A stretch of 64,000 nt of DNA from Myroides odoratimimus. GTDB lineage: Bacteria > Bacteroidota > Bacteroidia > Flavobacteriales > Flavobacteriaceae. The position numbers and the translations under genes are program-made. The stretch is taken from contig NZ_BCMQ01000012.1 of NCBI RefSeq assembly GCF_001485415.1, positions 29,324 to 93,323 of the forward strand, read 5' to 3'. This document shows, in pieces, positions 1 to 8,226 of this stretch. Below the pieces are notes generated by a model. That model did not search any database and was not told the origin of the DNA. It saw only the letters and a program-made list of their open reading frames with translations. Numbering within the stretch: the first letter of the stretch is position 1; every line of letters begins with the position of its first letter.

Positions 1-140
1 ATAAGCTAATTATACAAAACAACCGAAATATTATACTTTACTAAAAACACAACTAATCCTATAAGATCAAAACAACACTTTCCCTTACTATTTTCTACAA
101 AATTCATTTTTCAGATTGTGAACAATACATTTATTAAACG

Positions 141-170
141 AAAAAAACACCCATAAAGAGTGTTTTTTTT
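141..170 (-). terminator. Rho-independent terminator after the LytTR regulator
   Basis: An A-rich arm ending in ACAC pairs with GTGT followed by a T run (160-169), so the hairpin is symmetric and could stop transcription on either strand. It lies about 70 bases downstream of the response regulator gene on the minus strand. Confidence 0.6.
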
Positions 171-239
171 GTCTAAACAAGCCTTTTAGTTATTTAGGAT
201 AACTAAAAACTGTTACTAGTAAATTACAAACTATACTAA

Positions 240-938
240 TCAATATAAATCTAAAAAATCTTTACGGTAAGTTTCTCCCAACGGTATTTCAAATTCCCCA
301 ATATACACATTGTGAGTATTAAATGAATCAATATGATTGACATTTATAATATAAGACTTGCTAACTCTTAAAAAAAAACTAGGTATTAATTTTTGATGTA
401 TTGTTTTTAGATTCATAGCCGTTATTAATTTCTGTGTGACTGTATGAATTACAACATAATCCTTTAACCCCTCAATAAACAATATCTCTTTATAATTTAA
501 TTTGTGATTTCTTCTTTCCGATTTTATCCAGAAAAATTCATTACTAGGTTCCTCTATAATACTAGCAAATTTATTATTATCCAACAGTGTTTTATACAAA
601 ACAGCTTTATTTATTGCTTTCTTCAAACGCAGTTTATCAATTGGCTTAACTAAGTAATCAATAGCATCTAGTTCATAACTTTTATGCGCATATTGTGGGT
701 ATGCTGTTGTGAAAATAACAAGTGTTTTCATAGGCAGTAATTCTGCTAAATCCAAACCTGAAAAAAAAGGCATCTCAATATCTAAAAAAATAAGATCAAC
801 CTCATTTTCTTTCAAAAACTCTAAAGCTTTTGATCCATTGGAAAACTTTCCAAATATTGTAATATTTGAAGATTCTTCAATTAAAGATTCCATTTCTTTT
901 CTAGCTAGAGGCTCATCATCTACAATAATACAATTCAT
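240..938 (-). CDS. LytTR-family response regulator
   Basis: A 232-residue cytoplasmic transcription regulator of the LytR/AlgR class. Residues 1-120 form a receiver domain: acidic pair D7-D8, phosphoacceptor D53 in FLDIEMP, conserved Thr in TTAYP near 78 and Lys98 in LVKPID. Residues about 136-232 form a LytTR DNA-binding domain (FIEGLKDYVVIHT, then FLRVSKSYIINVNHI). The start codon overlaps the end of the upstream sensor kinase gene by four bases (ATGA type), so the two are co-transcribed and probably translationally coupled. By family, the partner kinase phosphorylates D53 and the protein then binds promoter direct repeats. Its targets are unknown; the adjacent outer-membrane protein gene is one candidate. 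Confidence 0.93.
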   Translation of the reverse strand: MNCIIVDDEPLARKEMESLIEESSNITIFGKFSNGSKALEFLKENEVDLIFLDIEMPFFSGLDLAELLPMKTLVIFTTAYPQYAHKSYELDAIDYLVKPIDKLRLKKAINKAVLYKTLLDNNKFASIIEEPSNEFFWIKSERRNHKLNYKEILFIEGLKDYVVIHTVTQKLITAMNLKTIHQKLIPSFFLRVSKSYIINVNHIDSFNTHNVYIGEFEIPLGETYRKDFLDLY

Positions 939-2005
939 ATTGGAATAATTAAATTAACATGGAACAAATTCTCTTCTGAAGTTATTTTCAACTTATGACG
1001 ATCTGGATATATAAGGTCTAGGCGTCTTTTTATATTAGCCAAACCTAAACCTCCACTTTTGTTTTTATATGTCGAAAAGTCAACACTTTTTGAGTTTGTA
1101 CAACTAAAGAATAACTTTTCATCATCTACATTTATAGTAAGTTTAATATAACTTTCAGCTTCATTAATATCATAACTATATTTTATTGCATTTTCAACGA
1201 AAACAGTAAACAAACCTGAAGGTATAAATATAGCATTCATTGAATTTTTATCTAACTTACAATTAAAGTGAATAGTCAAATTTTCTTTCCTTATTTTTTC
1301 CAGATTCAAAAAGTTTAAGATAAACTCAATTTCTGAGGCTAATACTACTCGTTCTTGATTACTCTCATAAAGTTGATAGCGTAAAAACTCAGATAGTTTC
1401 ATAATAACAGTAGTTGCTTTCTCTGGTTCTATACGAATAAGTGATTTTACATTGTTTAACATATTAAACAAAAAGTGTGGACTTATTTGATTCTTTAATT
1501 CATTTAATTCCATAGTATGGGTTAAACTTTTTAATCCAACGATACGCTCTTTATCTTTAATCCAATTCTGCAACAATTTTATTGTTGTAGACAATGAAAT
1601 AAAAGATGCACAAAGAAGAAGAATTGTATAATAATTATCTGTTCTTCTTATACTATTTAAAGGAATTAATCGATGGGAATTAAAATAGTTACCATAACAC
1701 CATTCTATTATATTTAAGCCAATTAAAACTAATATTATAAGAAAAATAAAATATAGTATATATCTATTTTTAAATAAAAAAGTTGGTATTAACAAATACA
1801 TATTTAAATAAAACATAGCTATAAAAATAGAATAAACTAAAAAAACAACATAGTAAGCTATTGTTTTTGGAAATTCTTTAAAAAAATCCCCAAAATACAA
1901 GAGTAAGAAAAATCCTATTAGAAAAAAGGCATGTCTTGCAAAACGGAAACGTTTCTCGGTAAGAAAGCTCATAATAAAACCATTACTAAATTCTCTATTT
2001 TCCAT
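935..2005 (-). CDS. LytS/YehU-type sensor histidine kinase (His_kinase family)
   Basis: A 356-residue membrane kinase, cognate to the LytTR regulator that it overlaps by four bases. The N-terminal ~145 residues hold four hydrophobic segments. A short coiled linker leads to the H-box LKNQISPHFLFNMLNNV, with phosphoacceptor His177. The ATP-binding domain follows, with the N-box VENAIKYS (Asn272) and the G-box GGLGLANIKRRL. There is no separate periplasmic sensor domain, as is usual in Bacteroidota LytS-like kinases, so the membrane bundle itself may sense the signal. I chose the ATG at 2005 (MENREF); an in-frame TTG seven codons upstream is less likely. Confidence 0.93.
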   Translation of the reverse strand: MENREFSNGFIMSFLTEKRFRFARHAFFLIGFFLLLYFGDFFKEFPKTIAYYVVFLVYSIFIAMFYLNMYLLIPTFLFKNRYILYFIFLIILVLIGLNIIEWCYGNYFNSHRLIPLNSIRRTDNYYTILLLCASFISLSTTIKLLQNWIKDKERIVGLKSLTHTMELNELKNQISPHFLFNMLNNVKSLIRIEPEKATTVIMKLSEFLRYQLYESNQERVVLASEIEFILNFLNLEKIRKENLTIHFNCKLDKNSMNAIFIPSGLFTVFVENAIKYSYDINEAESYIKLTINVDDEKLFFSCTNSKSVDFSTYKNKSGGLGLANIKRRLDLIYPDRHKLKITSEENLFHVNLIIPI

Positions 2006-2070
2006 TATGTTTTTTTTTAATATCAATTAAACTCAACTTATTTAATGAATTTGATCATTCCATTTACTTA

Positions 2071-3081
2071 TTATTTTTTCTTTAGTAAACTAAAAGGATT
2101 AAATGAAACTCCTACATTAAAATAGAACGTAGGATCTGGTTTTAATTCAACTACTGAATGATTAAATGATTCCTCTTTTTCAAATATTCTTGCAGAAGGT
2201 GTTATTTTAATTCCTGCCTTACCTGTAATCACAAAATCACCGACGGCATATTCATAAATCACTCCTGAGTTTACATCAATTTGTCTATATTCATATCTCT
2301 GACTCGTTCCATCCACATTATACAAATAAAATGAGGTTGGATCCATCTCTGATCCGAAAGAAATTCTTCCTGCATCAAAAACATTTTTTCTAATATACAC
2401 ACTTTTAGGAAGCGTCGCTTCAAAAACCATCCCATTGTTGAATCTATATTCAAAAGTAAAAATAGGAAGTATAGGAACTTGAGAAGTAGGATCAATATTA
2501 CCTAACAAACCTAAACTCATTTTTGTTTTGGCTTCACTTTTCAATACAACTATTCCTGAAACTAATCCTTTCACCCTTTCAAAATGACGATCACTTCCTT
2601 CTACAATTAAACTAGAAGAAAAAACTGTTCTTTTTCCAAAAAGTGTTGAAAAATACACGAAATTTAAAGATGTAAAATGATAATGAAAATCCTCTTGAAC
2701 CATACTTGGATTGACTGATTTAAAATCAAATAAATCCGTTTTCATATGAGTGAATTTATAACCTAAAGTAGTTCCAAGTACCCAATTTTTATTCTTAATA
2801 AAATTAATTGAAGCACTTACTTTAACTTGTTTAAAATCCTCTACTTTTCCTTCTTCAAGTGAAGTAATTCCTTTTTGAGGACTAAAATTATAGGGTGAAA
2901 CATTTGAGAACTCTATATTTAATGGTCTGATAATAGTAAATTTATCAGCCGCATAAACTACCACTTGTTTTGGGCTACTAATACTATCTTTTTTTAATGG
3001 TAAATTATTTTTTTCTTCTTGAGAAAAACAGGTAATAGATAATAATAAACTACCTACTAAACATACTGTATCTTTAATCAT
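2071..3081 (-). CDS. Probable outer-membrane beta-barrel protein (DUF6268-like)
   Basis: 336 residues with a clear Sec signal peptide (MIKDTVCLVGSLLLSITCFSQ, cleavage near 20-21). The rest is rich in alternating hydrophobic/polar stretches with aromatic girdle residues, such as WVLGTTLGYKFTHMKTDLFDF and FYFNVGVSFNPFSLLKKK at the C-terminus, which fits a small barrel. It resembles the DUF6268 group of Bacteroidota outer-membrane proteins, but I assign this only from overall character. It ends about 65 bases upstream of the sensor kinase on the same strand, so it may be the first gene of that operon or its regulatory target. The exact function is unknown. Confidence 0.7.
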   Translation of the reverse strand: MIKDTVCLVGSLLLSITCFSQEEKNNLPLKKDSISSPKQVVVYAADKFTIIRPLNIEFSNVSPYNFSPQKGITSLEEGKVEDFKQVKVSASINFIKNKNWVLGTTLGYKFTHMKTDLFDFKSVNPSMVQEDFHYHFTSLNFVYFSTLFGKRTVFSSSLIVEGSDRHFERVKGLVSGIVVLKSEAKTKMSLGLLGNIDPTSQVPILPIFTFEYRFNNGMVFEATLPKSVYIRKNVFDAGRISFGSEMDPTSFYLYNVDGTSQRYEYRQIDVNSGVIYEYAVGDFVITGKAGIKITPSARIFEKEESFNHSVVELKPDPTFYFNVGVSFNPFSLLKKK

Positions 3082-3411
3082 ATAAAGGATATTCTTATTT
3101 TAAACTAAAAAGAAGTTAAATACTAAAATATTGTTCATACCTAAGCAAGTAAGTCAGAGATGAAACAGAGACAAATAAATAAAAAATAAAATTTGTCTTA
3201 TCTTTTTTTATACCAAACAGCATAAATTTTATACCAACCTGTCTTAAATAATTATTTCCAATTTTCTTCGTAAATGATATAGAATTTGGCTTAATTTTTT
3301 TTTGATAAACAATACGTGTTTTCCGCAATATTTTATAGTGTTTTCTCGTATTGACTCGTAACAAAACTTTCTTTACTTTAGAAGTAGTGCTACTGATTTT
3401 TTCTCAAGTTC

Positions 3412-4289
3412 ATGATGTCAATAATTAACCAACCAAAAAACCTAATTATGACACAAAAAGAAAATTTCAAACACTTAGTGAAATCAATTGAAAGTAAAGA
3501 AGTAGAGTTAAACCTCTGGGGATCTCTTACCATTGAGAAAACTTTAGAAATAATCAAGTTTCTTCAGCTTATCTTAATTGGCTTAAAGGAAAATATTTTA
3601 AAAAATGGGTTTCAAAATCAATTAGAAGAAATTAATTTTTTTAAAATAGTTAAACCTCACATCTTAAGCAAACTAATCTTTTATAATAAAGTATATCGGA
3701 TTGAAACATGTTGCCCCTTAGATTATACCTCCCAAAACAAATACTACTTAAAAAAAATAGAAGAGCTTAACTCTGAATACAAAAAATACTATAGCCAAAA
3801 TGAATTTTATAAGTATTACAAGGCTAATAGAATAGACAAAGACATTGAATATTTTACTCTAGGTAAATAACACCTCTTATAGGACTTAATAGCTTTGTAT
3901 TTGAAATTGACATACTCTTCTCTACTTATTACGATTACAAAGCTTCTCGTATCATTGCTCATAACATGTTGCAAAACTATCTACAGGAAAAAGTAAACAG
4001 TTCAATTACAAAAAATACTAGGCTCTTACAATTTTCAGAAACACTTGTATGGTCCGAGTCTCATAATGCTTTGATAGAGCTTATCTACGCCCTTTATGTG
4101 TCGGGTTCTATTAATCACGGCAAACTGGAAATACGAAAAATAGCAGTGCTATTTCAGCAGCTTTTTGGTATTACACTTTCTGATATTCATCATGCTTTTC
4201 ATCGAATGAAAACAAGGGCTAGGTCTAAAACAAGTTATTTGGATAGATTGAAAGAAGAGTTGGAACAGTATATGGATAAAGAATATTAG
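3412..4289 (+). pseudogene. rteC: RteC-family regulator, broken by a -1 frameshift
   Basis: RteC proteins are helical regulators that activate excision of CTnDOT-type conjugative transposons. The first segment (3412-3870; likely true start ATG 3448, MTQKENF) matches the N-terminal helical half: FKHLVKSIESKE, IETCCPLDY. It stops after TLGK. Reading from 3867 in another frame continues the family sequence: ITPLIGLNSFVFEIDILFSTYYDYKASRIIAHNMLQNY in pieces, then the C-terminal half to 4289 (KLEIRKIAVLFQQLFGITLSDIHHAFHRMKTR). Restoring one A in the AAA run at 3865-3867 joins the halves into a protein near normal length (~280 residues). No rteAB-type genes lie next to it. A sequencing error in the A run is possible. 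Confidence 0.85.
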
Positions 4290-4297
4290 TCTGTAAA

Positions 4298-4331
4298 AAC
4301 TAGCCTTACTAATTATCTACTAGGGCTAGTT
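4298..4331. terminator. Hairpin downstream of rteC
   Basis: AACTAGCC (4298-4305) pairs with GGCTAGTT (4324-4331). The T run lies on the minus-strand side (GTTTTTACAG), so it is a better terminator for minus-strand than plus-strand transcription. Confidence 0.4.
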
Positions 4332-4485
4332 ACCTAAATAGTTTTTGCGCTAATATTTCTTATCACCTGATATTCAAAAAAATTGATACACTAAAACTCA
4401 ATTTGATCAGTATTATAGAAAAATTGTTTAAATTTTTTAACAAGTACAATCTCTAATCATGGAATAGCATAAAATTAAGATCGTA

Positions 4486-4842
4486 TTAGAAATACTCAGG
4501 AAATGAATCAATAAATTCATTGTTTTTACCAAATAGAATTTGCTCGTTATCATCTATTAAGCACTCAGAAAGTTCCAAAATCATTCGATGTTGGTCTATA
4601 CTTTGTCCTATAAAAACTATTTCATTTAAACAATCTCCCCATACTGGGTGCCATTCTGATTCAATTAAAGTTTGGTTATAAACAAAATCAGGATGTAATA
4701 TTCTTTGACCAAAAGGAATACTACACTACCAAACTCCAGCATTTTCTAATCTACTAGAACCTCCTGCTTGAGAAAAATTAAATATTTCATCAGGTCGACT
4801 AGCAATCCAAAAAAGTCCCTTTGCTCTTAATAAAATACCTCG
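4486..4842 (-). pseudogene. CobW/YjiA-type GTP-binding metallochaperone, C-terminal remnant
   Basis: Translation on the minus strand from 4842 gives RGILLRAKGLFWIASRPDE, then FSQAGGSSRL, an in-frame TAG after GVW, and then an uninterrupted tail: PFGQRILHPDFVYNQT, ESEWHPVWGDCLNEIVFIGQ, and so on to the TAA at 4486-4488. This is the CobW C-terminal domain (the K-G-x-x-W-x-A-S-R-P motif). By family such proteins are GTPases delivering zinc or cobalt to metalloenzymes. Here the N-terminal G domain is missing and the fragment begins exactly at the end of the neighbouring IS element, so the gene was truncated at that junction and then acquired a nonsense codon. Confidence 0.85.
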
Positions 4843-4861
4843 GGGCAAGCCCACGAGGTAT
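4833..4861. repeat. Subterminal hairpin of the IS200-like element (transposase 3' side)
   Basis: A 9-bp perfect stem, AATACCTCG with CGAGGTATT, around a GGGCAAGCCCA loop. In IS200/IS605 elements such imperfect palindromes are the sites bound by the TnpA dimer. Confidence 0.75.
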
Positions 4862-4863
4862 TG

Positions 4864-5315
4864 TTAGAACAGAGTAAGTTGACCAGAATATACTTTCTGA
4901 TAATCTTTATCTGATTTACCTTGACTTTCTATATACTTTCGTATTACTTCTTTGTTCCCATATAAGCCTACTGTATTTGCATAAAAACCACTTGTCCATA
5001 AATTACCTCCCCATAATAATTGCTTTATTTCTGGGTGAATACGGAACATTTCACGAGCTGTTATACTCTTTATCGTACGTACTATTTGACTTAATGACAA
5101 ACTTGGTCACTCTGTATCAAAAAATGAACATGGTCTGATTCATAGCCTATCTCCAAAAAAGCTATCTCATATCTCTCTGATATTTCCTCACAAACTTTCA
5201 CTAAACTAAGACCTGACTCATCTGTAAGTAACTTACGCCTATATTTCATAGGAAATACTATATGATACAATAGTAACGTCTTATTATGACTCTTATAAAT
5301 ATGTTCATCATCCAT
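4864..5315 (-). pseudogene. tnpA: IS200/IS605-family Y1 transposase TnpA, frameshifted
   Basis: Small HUH transposase (~150 residues intact) that cuts and joins single-stranded DNA. The N-terminal part (5315 downward) gives LLLYHIVFPMKYRRKLL, then EIGYESDHVHFLIQS, with the HUH motif HVH. The C-terminal part (5100-4864) gives LSQIVRTIKSITAREMF, then FYANTVGLYGNKEVIRKYIESQ with the catalytic Tyr helix. The parts lie in different frames: after IQS the frame runs into a stop, while the expected PSLSLSQIVR continuation sits in the next frame. Loss of one base near 5108-5112 explains this. Confidence 0.88.
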
Positions 5316-5381
5316 AGAACTAAGTTACACTTTTTCAAAGTGTTTTGAAAAACCATCCGTTTTTCAAACTTTTCCTTCTGA

Positions 5382-5401
5382 CCCCGAGGCAAGCCTCGGG
5401 G
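5382..5401. repeat. Subterminal hairpin of the IS200-like element (transposase 5' side)
   Basis: A perfect 8-bp stem, CCCCGAGG with CCTCGGGG, around a CAAG tetraloop. It sits about 65 bases upstream of the transposase start and directly beside the truncated TonB-receptor fragment. Confidence 0.75.
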
Positions 5402-5407
5402 AATTCT

Positions 5408-5725
5408 TTAGATTAAAGTATCTACACTTACCTTTCCAACATAAGAAATCATTACACGATGTTTTCCTTTTGACAACTCTAAAGAAAACTCTCCTTTATT
5501 GTTTGAAAAAGTTTCAACCCGACTAGGTGACGAATAGACATAAGTATGAGACAAAGCCTCCTTTTGATTTTTACCTTCTTGCAATACTCTTGCTTTAAGC
5601 TTATACATTTTGATTTCCTGAGCATAAATTGAACTTGTACAAGAAAAACTTGTCAGTATTAATAAAAGACTAAATCGCTTAAATTTCGTTCTGTTTATAT
5701 CACTATTTAATTTCATTTGATCCAT
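5408..5725 (-). pseudogene. TonB-dependent receptor/CarboxypepD_reg-like protein, N-terminal fragment
   Basis: 105 residues: a hydrophobic signal segment (FSLLLILTSFSCTSSIYAQ), then a carboxypeptidase-D regulatory-like fold (YKLKARVLQEG, ALSHTYVYSSPSRVETFSNNKGEFSLEL, KHRVMISYVGKVSVDTLI). In Bacteroidota this domain sits at the N-terminus of SusC/TonB-dependent receptors and related outer-membrane proteins of 700-1000 residues. The reading frame ends a few bases from the IS element's hairpin, so the insertion has removed everything downstream. A second possible start is ATG 5716 (MKLNSD). The truncated product is probably non-functional. Confidence 0.72.
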
Positions 5726-6139
5726 TAATTTTAAATCAGGACAAAACTATATCCGAATAAAATTTCAACGCTGACGATATGCGAAATAATAAAGACGAAA
5801 CAAGTAATACTTGCTAATCTCATTGTAATTATTCTATAACTATCCAGTAGCTTTGCTTTATAAGCTTTAAATAAATTCTGCTTTTAAAACTCTATTCCAT
5901 TAAATAAAGAAATCTTAAATTATTTTCTAATGACTGAACTAATCACTAAAAAAAATTTAGAGATATATTATGTGCAAAAACAATATCTCTTTATATTCTT
6001 AAAAGTTTGGCTAATATGTATCCTAAGTTGTTTTTGTCAATTACACTCAATTTACTCCCCATGCTACCTCAGTTGAAGCCCATCGTGTTGAGTTAAAATA
6101 GATCTGATAAACACCCTCATAGAATGGCGCATCATGGAT
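5726..6139. other. Gene-poor decayed stretch
   Basis: AT-rich sequence with stops in all frames. A short stretch at about 6054-6104 reads QFTPHATSVEAHRVELK before a stop and may be a coding relic, but I cannot name it. Nothing else is recognised here. Confidence 0.5.
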
Positions 6140-6320
6140 GTAGGAGAAGTGCAATGTTAGCATTTACGGTTTCTAGTAATAATTTTGAAGGGTAATTGCT
6201 GTTGGAATTTCAGTATTTGGTATTACATCACCCAGTGCATTTGCTACAGCCATTGAACCTCTTATAGAAGTACCAGTTTTAATTGGTCTTGTACATTTAA
6301 GTCTTTATTTCAGAAAATGA
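6140..6320 (+). pseudogene. ACR3-type arsenite efflux transporter, C-terminal remnant
   Basis: Plus-strand translation gives RRSAMLAFTVSSNNFEG, then, after a small frame slip near 6191, VIAVGISVFGITSPSAFATA and IEPLIEVPVLIGLVHLSLYFRK with a TGA at 6318-6320. This matches the last transmembrane segments of ACR3-family arsenite permeases (x-SSNNFE-x-A-IA, then GPLIEVPVLI). In ACR3 the full protein is about 350 residues; only about 60 remain. No arsR or arsC is intact nearby, so this is the end of a lost arsenic operon. Confidence 0.82.
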
Positions 6321-6442
6321 TTTTTTAAAAGAAATGAAGGGGGTAACCTTAAAGATGAAATGATGAAAAAGTAGGAGCCTTATCCTTAGGCTCTCTTTTT
6401 TGACTTTATTATATTTACAATCTTATTATTTAAAAACTGAAG

Positions 6443-7498
6443 ATGGAAAAAATATTTTTTTTAGTATTCGTATTATTCTTGTCTCAAACGACAAAAGCTC
6501 AAAACCAAACGTTAAAAGAAAATGTGAATTTAGGAAGACCTGTTGTTATAGACAAGATCTTTAAAGTAAGTACTATCGATGATGTTTCAGTAGATATACC
6601 TGTTACTTTTATCAATGGAGCCGAAAAGGGGCCTACTTTTACCATTATAGCGGGAATTCACGGAATGGAGTATCCCACGATACTATCTCTTTTGGAAATT
6701 AAGAAAGAAATAGACCCAAACAAATTAAAAGGTAATCTGATTATCATACCGATTGTTAATGTAGAACCTTTTTATAAGCGAACACCATTTATAAACCTGT
6801 TAGATAATCTTAATCTTAATCGTGTATTTCCAGGAAGCTCTACAGGAACAATTAGTGAAGTGATGGCAGATTGGATGACCAAAGAAGTATTTGGAGTTAC
6901 TGACGTATTGTTAGATATGCACGGAGGAGATGTAGGTGAAGATCTTATTCCTTTTATGTGTTATTATGACAATAAAGAATTTAAAGAGCAAACAGCACTT
7001 GCTTTGCGATTAAGTGAAATTAGTGGATTTGATACAGTGGTTTCTTATCCTTACATTCTGCCTTCTGAAAAACCTGCGATGTATGCTTTTAAGCAAGCGG
7101 TTAGGCTTGGTATTACTAGTTTAAGTATAGAAATTGGAAAATTGGGAAATTGGAATAAAGAAGAAATTTCTATGACCAAGGATGCTATTTATCGTATGAT
7201 GAAGGAATTGGATATGTATGAAAATATGAATGTTAAACCTGTAGAATCGGGAAAAATCTATTACAATAGACAAGCCTATGTATCTGTTCCTATTCAGGGA
7301 ATTTTCTATAGTGATGTAAAAGCTGGGGAGAAGATAACTAAAAACCAGCAGATTGGTTATATTACTGATATATTTGGAAACGAAATTCAAAAAATAACCG
7401 CTCCAGAGAGTGGTACTGTTCTTTATAAGATTGGTACTCCTCCTGTTAATAAAGGAGAAACATTGTTTTGTATTGGTTATCAAGTACAGGATAATTAG
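6443..7498 (+). CDS. Exported succinylglutamate desuccinylase/aspartoacylase-family metallohydrolase
   Basis: 351 residues with an N-terminal signal peptide (MEKIFFLVFVLFLSQTTKAQ). The zinc carboxypeptidase-like fold is marked by GIHGMEYPTI (ligands H73 and E76), LNLNRVFPG (around 124-131), DMHGG with H160 as third zinc ligand, and E230 in SLSIEIGK as the probable general base. The C-terminal ~90 residues form a beta-rich barrel (GTVLYKIGTPPVNKGETLFCIG) common to the M14-like AstE/AspA family. Members remove acyl groups from N-acyl amino acids or related amides; the substrate is not predictable. It appears intact inside an otherwise decayed island and has no operon partner. Confidence 0.85.
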   Translation: MEKIFFLVFVLFLSQTTKAQNQTLKENVNLGRPVVIDKIFKVSTIDDVSVDIPVTFINGAEKGPTFTIIAGIHGMEYPTILSLLEIKKEIDPNKLKGNLIIIPIVNVEPFYKRTPFINLLDNLNLNRVFPGSSTGTISEVMADWMTKEVFGVTDVLLDMHGGDVGEDLIPFMCYYDNKEFKEQTALALRLSEISGFDTVVSYPYILPSEKPAMYAFKQAVRLGITSLSIEIGKLGNWNKEEISMTKDAIYRMMKELDMYENMNVKPVESGKIYYNRQAYVSVPIQGIFYSDVKAGEKITKNQQIGYITDIFGNEIQKITAPESGTVLYKIGTPPVNKGETLFCIGYQVQDN

Positions 7499-7628
7499 TA
7501 TGTATTATTTTTAAAAAAAACATATTTGAGTAAGTGAACACTTTGTTAATTGTTATCAAAATGGCATAAATCCCTATGCAATTAGTATAAACATAGTTTT
7601 TTTAAAAAGGTATTTTTGTACAAATTAA
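7499..7628. other. Intergenic stretch, nothing recognised
   Basis: AT-rich spacer between the metallohydrolase and a broken reading frame. It contains one TATTTTTG box (about 7611-7618), which could be a -7 promoter element. Confidence 0.35.
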
Positions 7629-7796
7629 TCAGAGTGGACTAAAAAAGATATAAAGAAACATATTTCTATTGAAGATCTTAATTGAGATTCTACTATTTCT
7701 CATTCTTCAAAACAAACAAATATTGTTTTTAATATTTGGAATAACAATATTCCACTTGATAATTTAGAAGCATATTTAAAGAATTATCCTGATTAA
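7629..7796 (+). pseudogene. Unidentified broken reading frame
   Basis: Plus-strand frame SEWTKKDIKKHISIEDLN, then an in-frame TGA, then STISHSSKQTNIVFNIWNNN and IPLDNLEAYLKNYPD with a stop at 7794-7796. The composition looks coding, unlike the flanks, but there is no start codon in frame and a stop interrupts it. I do not recognise the family. It is probably a relic of a small accessory gene in the island. Confidence 0.4.
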
Positions 7797-7967
7797 AAAA
7801 AACATACAAAATATAGAAGATTAATATCATTATATGATTATAAATCATACAATTAATGAGAATTATGACTTAGATAATAAAGACAAGTATATCCTTTACA
7901 TTCCATTATTAAGTATTTCAAATGTTCTATTTTTATCTTAGTTGTTTAACCTAAAAAAACAACTATC

Positions 7968-8222
7968 ATGGAAAATCAAATCACAAAAGAAGATTTAAGA
8001 TTGTTTGCTCAAACAATTATTGGAGAGCTAAAAGAAATCTTAGTTAAGCAAAACAAAGAAGCTTCTCTTGATTGGGTAAAGGCAAAAGTAGCAAGGCAAT
8101 TACTTAGTATTTCAGCAGCTTCACTTCAAACACTTCGCATTAGTGGAAAACTACGATACAGAAAAATACTTGGCTCCTATTATTACAATAGAGCGGATAT
8201 TGATAATCTTTTTAAGGAATAG
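7968..8222 (+). CDS. Helix-turn-helix (excisionase-like, MerR_17/HTH_17) protein
   Basis: 84 residues. The first ~30 form a helical leader (MENQITKEDLRLFAQTIIGELKEIL). Residues ~36-82 form a winged helix typical of element-borne HTH_17/Xis-like proteins: WVKAKVARQLLSISAASLQTLRISGKLRYRKILGSYYY in part, then NRADIDNLFKE. Such proteins bind DNA near attachment sites and act as recombination directionality factors or small repressors. It is followed five bases later by a second small gene and then by the convergent recombinase gene, which suggests a role in element excision or control. Confidence 0.82.
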   Translation: MENQITKEDLRLFAQTIIGELKEILVKQNKEASLDWVKAKVARQLLSISAASLQTLRISGKLRYRKILGSYYYNRADIDNLFKE

Positions 8223-8226
8223 TATT

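Larger units (their letters stand above)
4833..5402 (-). mobile_element. IS200/IS605-like insertion sequence (approximate limits)
   Basis: A single-gene element bounded by two subterminal hairpins instead of terminal inverted repeats, which is the hallmark of the IS200/IS605 family. On one side AATACCTCG (4833-4841) pairs with CGAGGTATT; on the other CCCCGAGG-CAAG-CCTCGGGG lies at 5382-5401. Both hairpins share the CCTCGG core and a CAAG-like loop. The enclosed transposase gene is frameshifted, so this copy cannot move by itself. Exact ends cannot be fixed because such elements make no target duplication. Confidence 0.8.

Noticed and set aside
2271..2495. 74-codon minus-strand frame inside the outer-membrane protein gene
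   Set aside because: Shadow in another frame of the same strand; the protein-coding frame with signal peptide is far better supported.
3116..3364. 82-codon minus-strand reading frame
   Set aside because: Low-complexity lysine/isoleucine/phenylalanine composition, no start context, no family, AT-rich gap. Probably chance.
6054..6104. QFTPHATSVEAHRVELK stretch as an arsenate-reductase relic
   Set aside because: Position near the ACR3 remnant is suggestive, but no characteristic ArsC motif is present, so no family is named.
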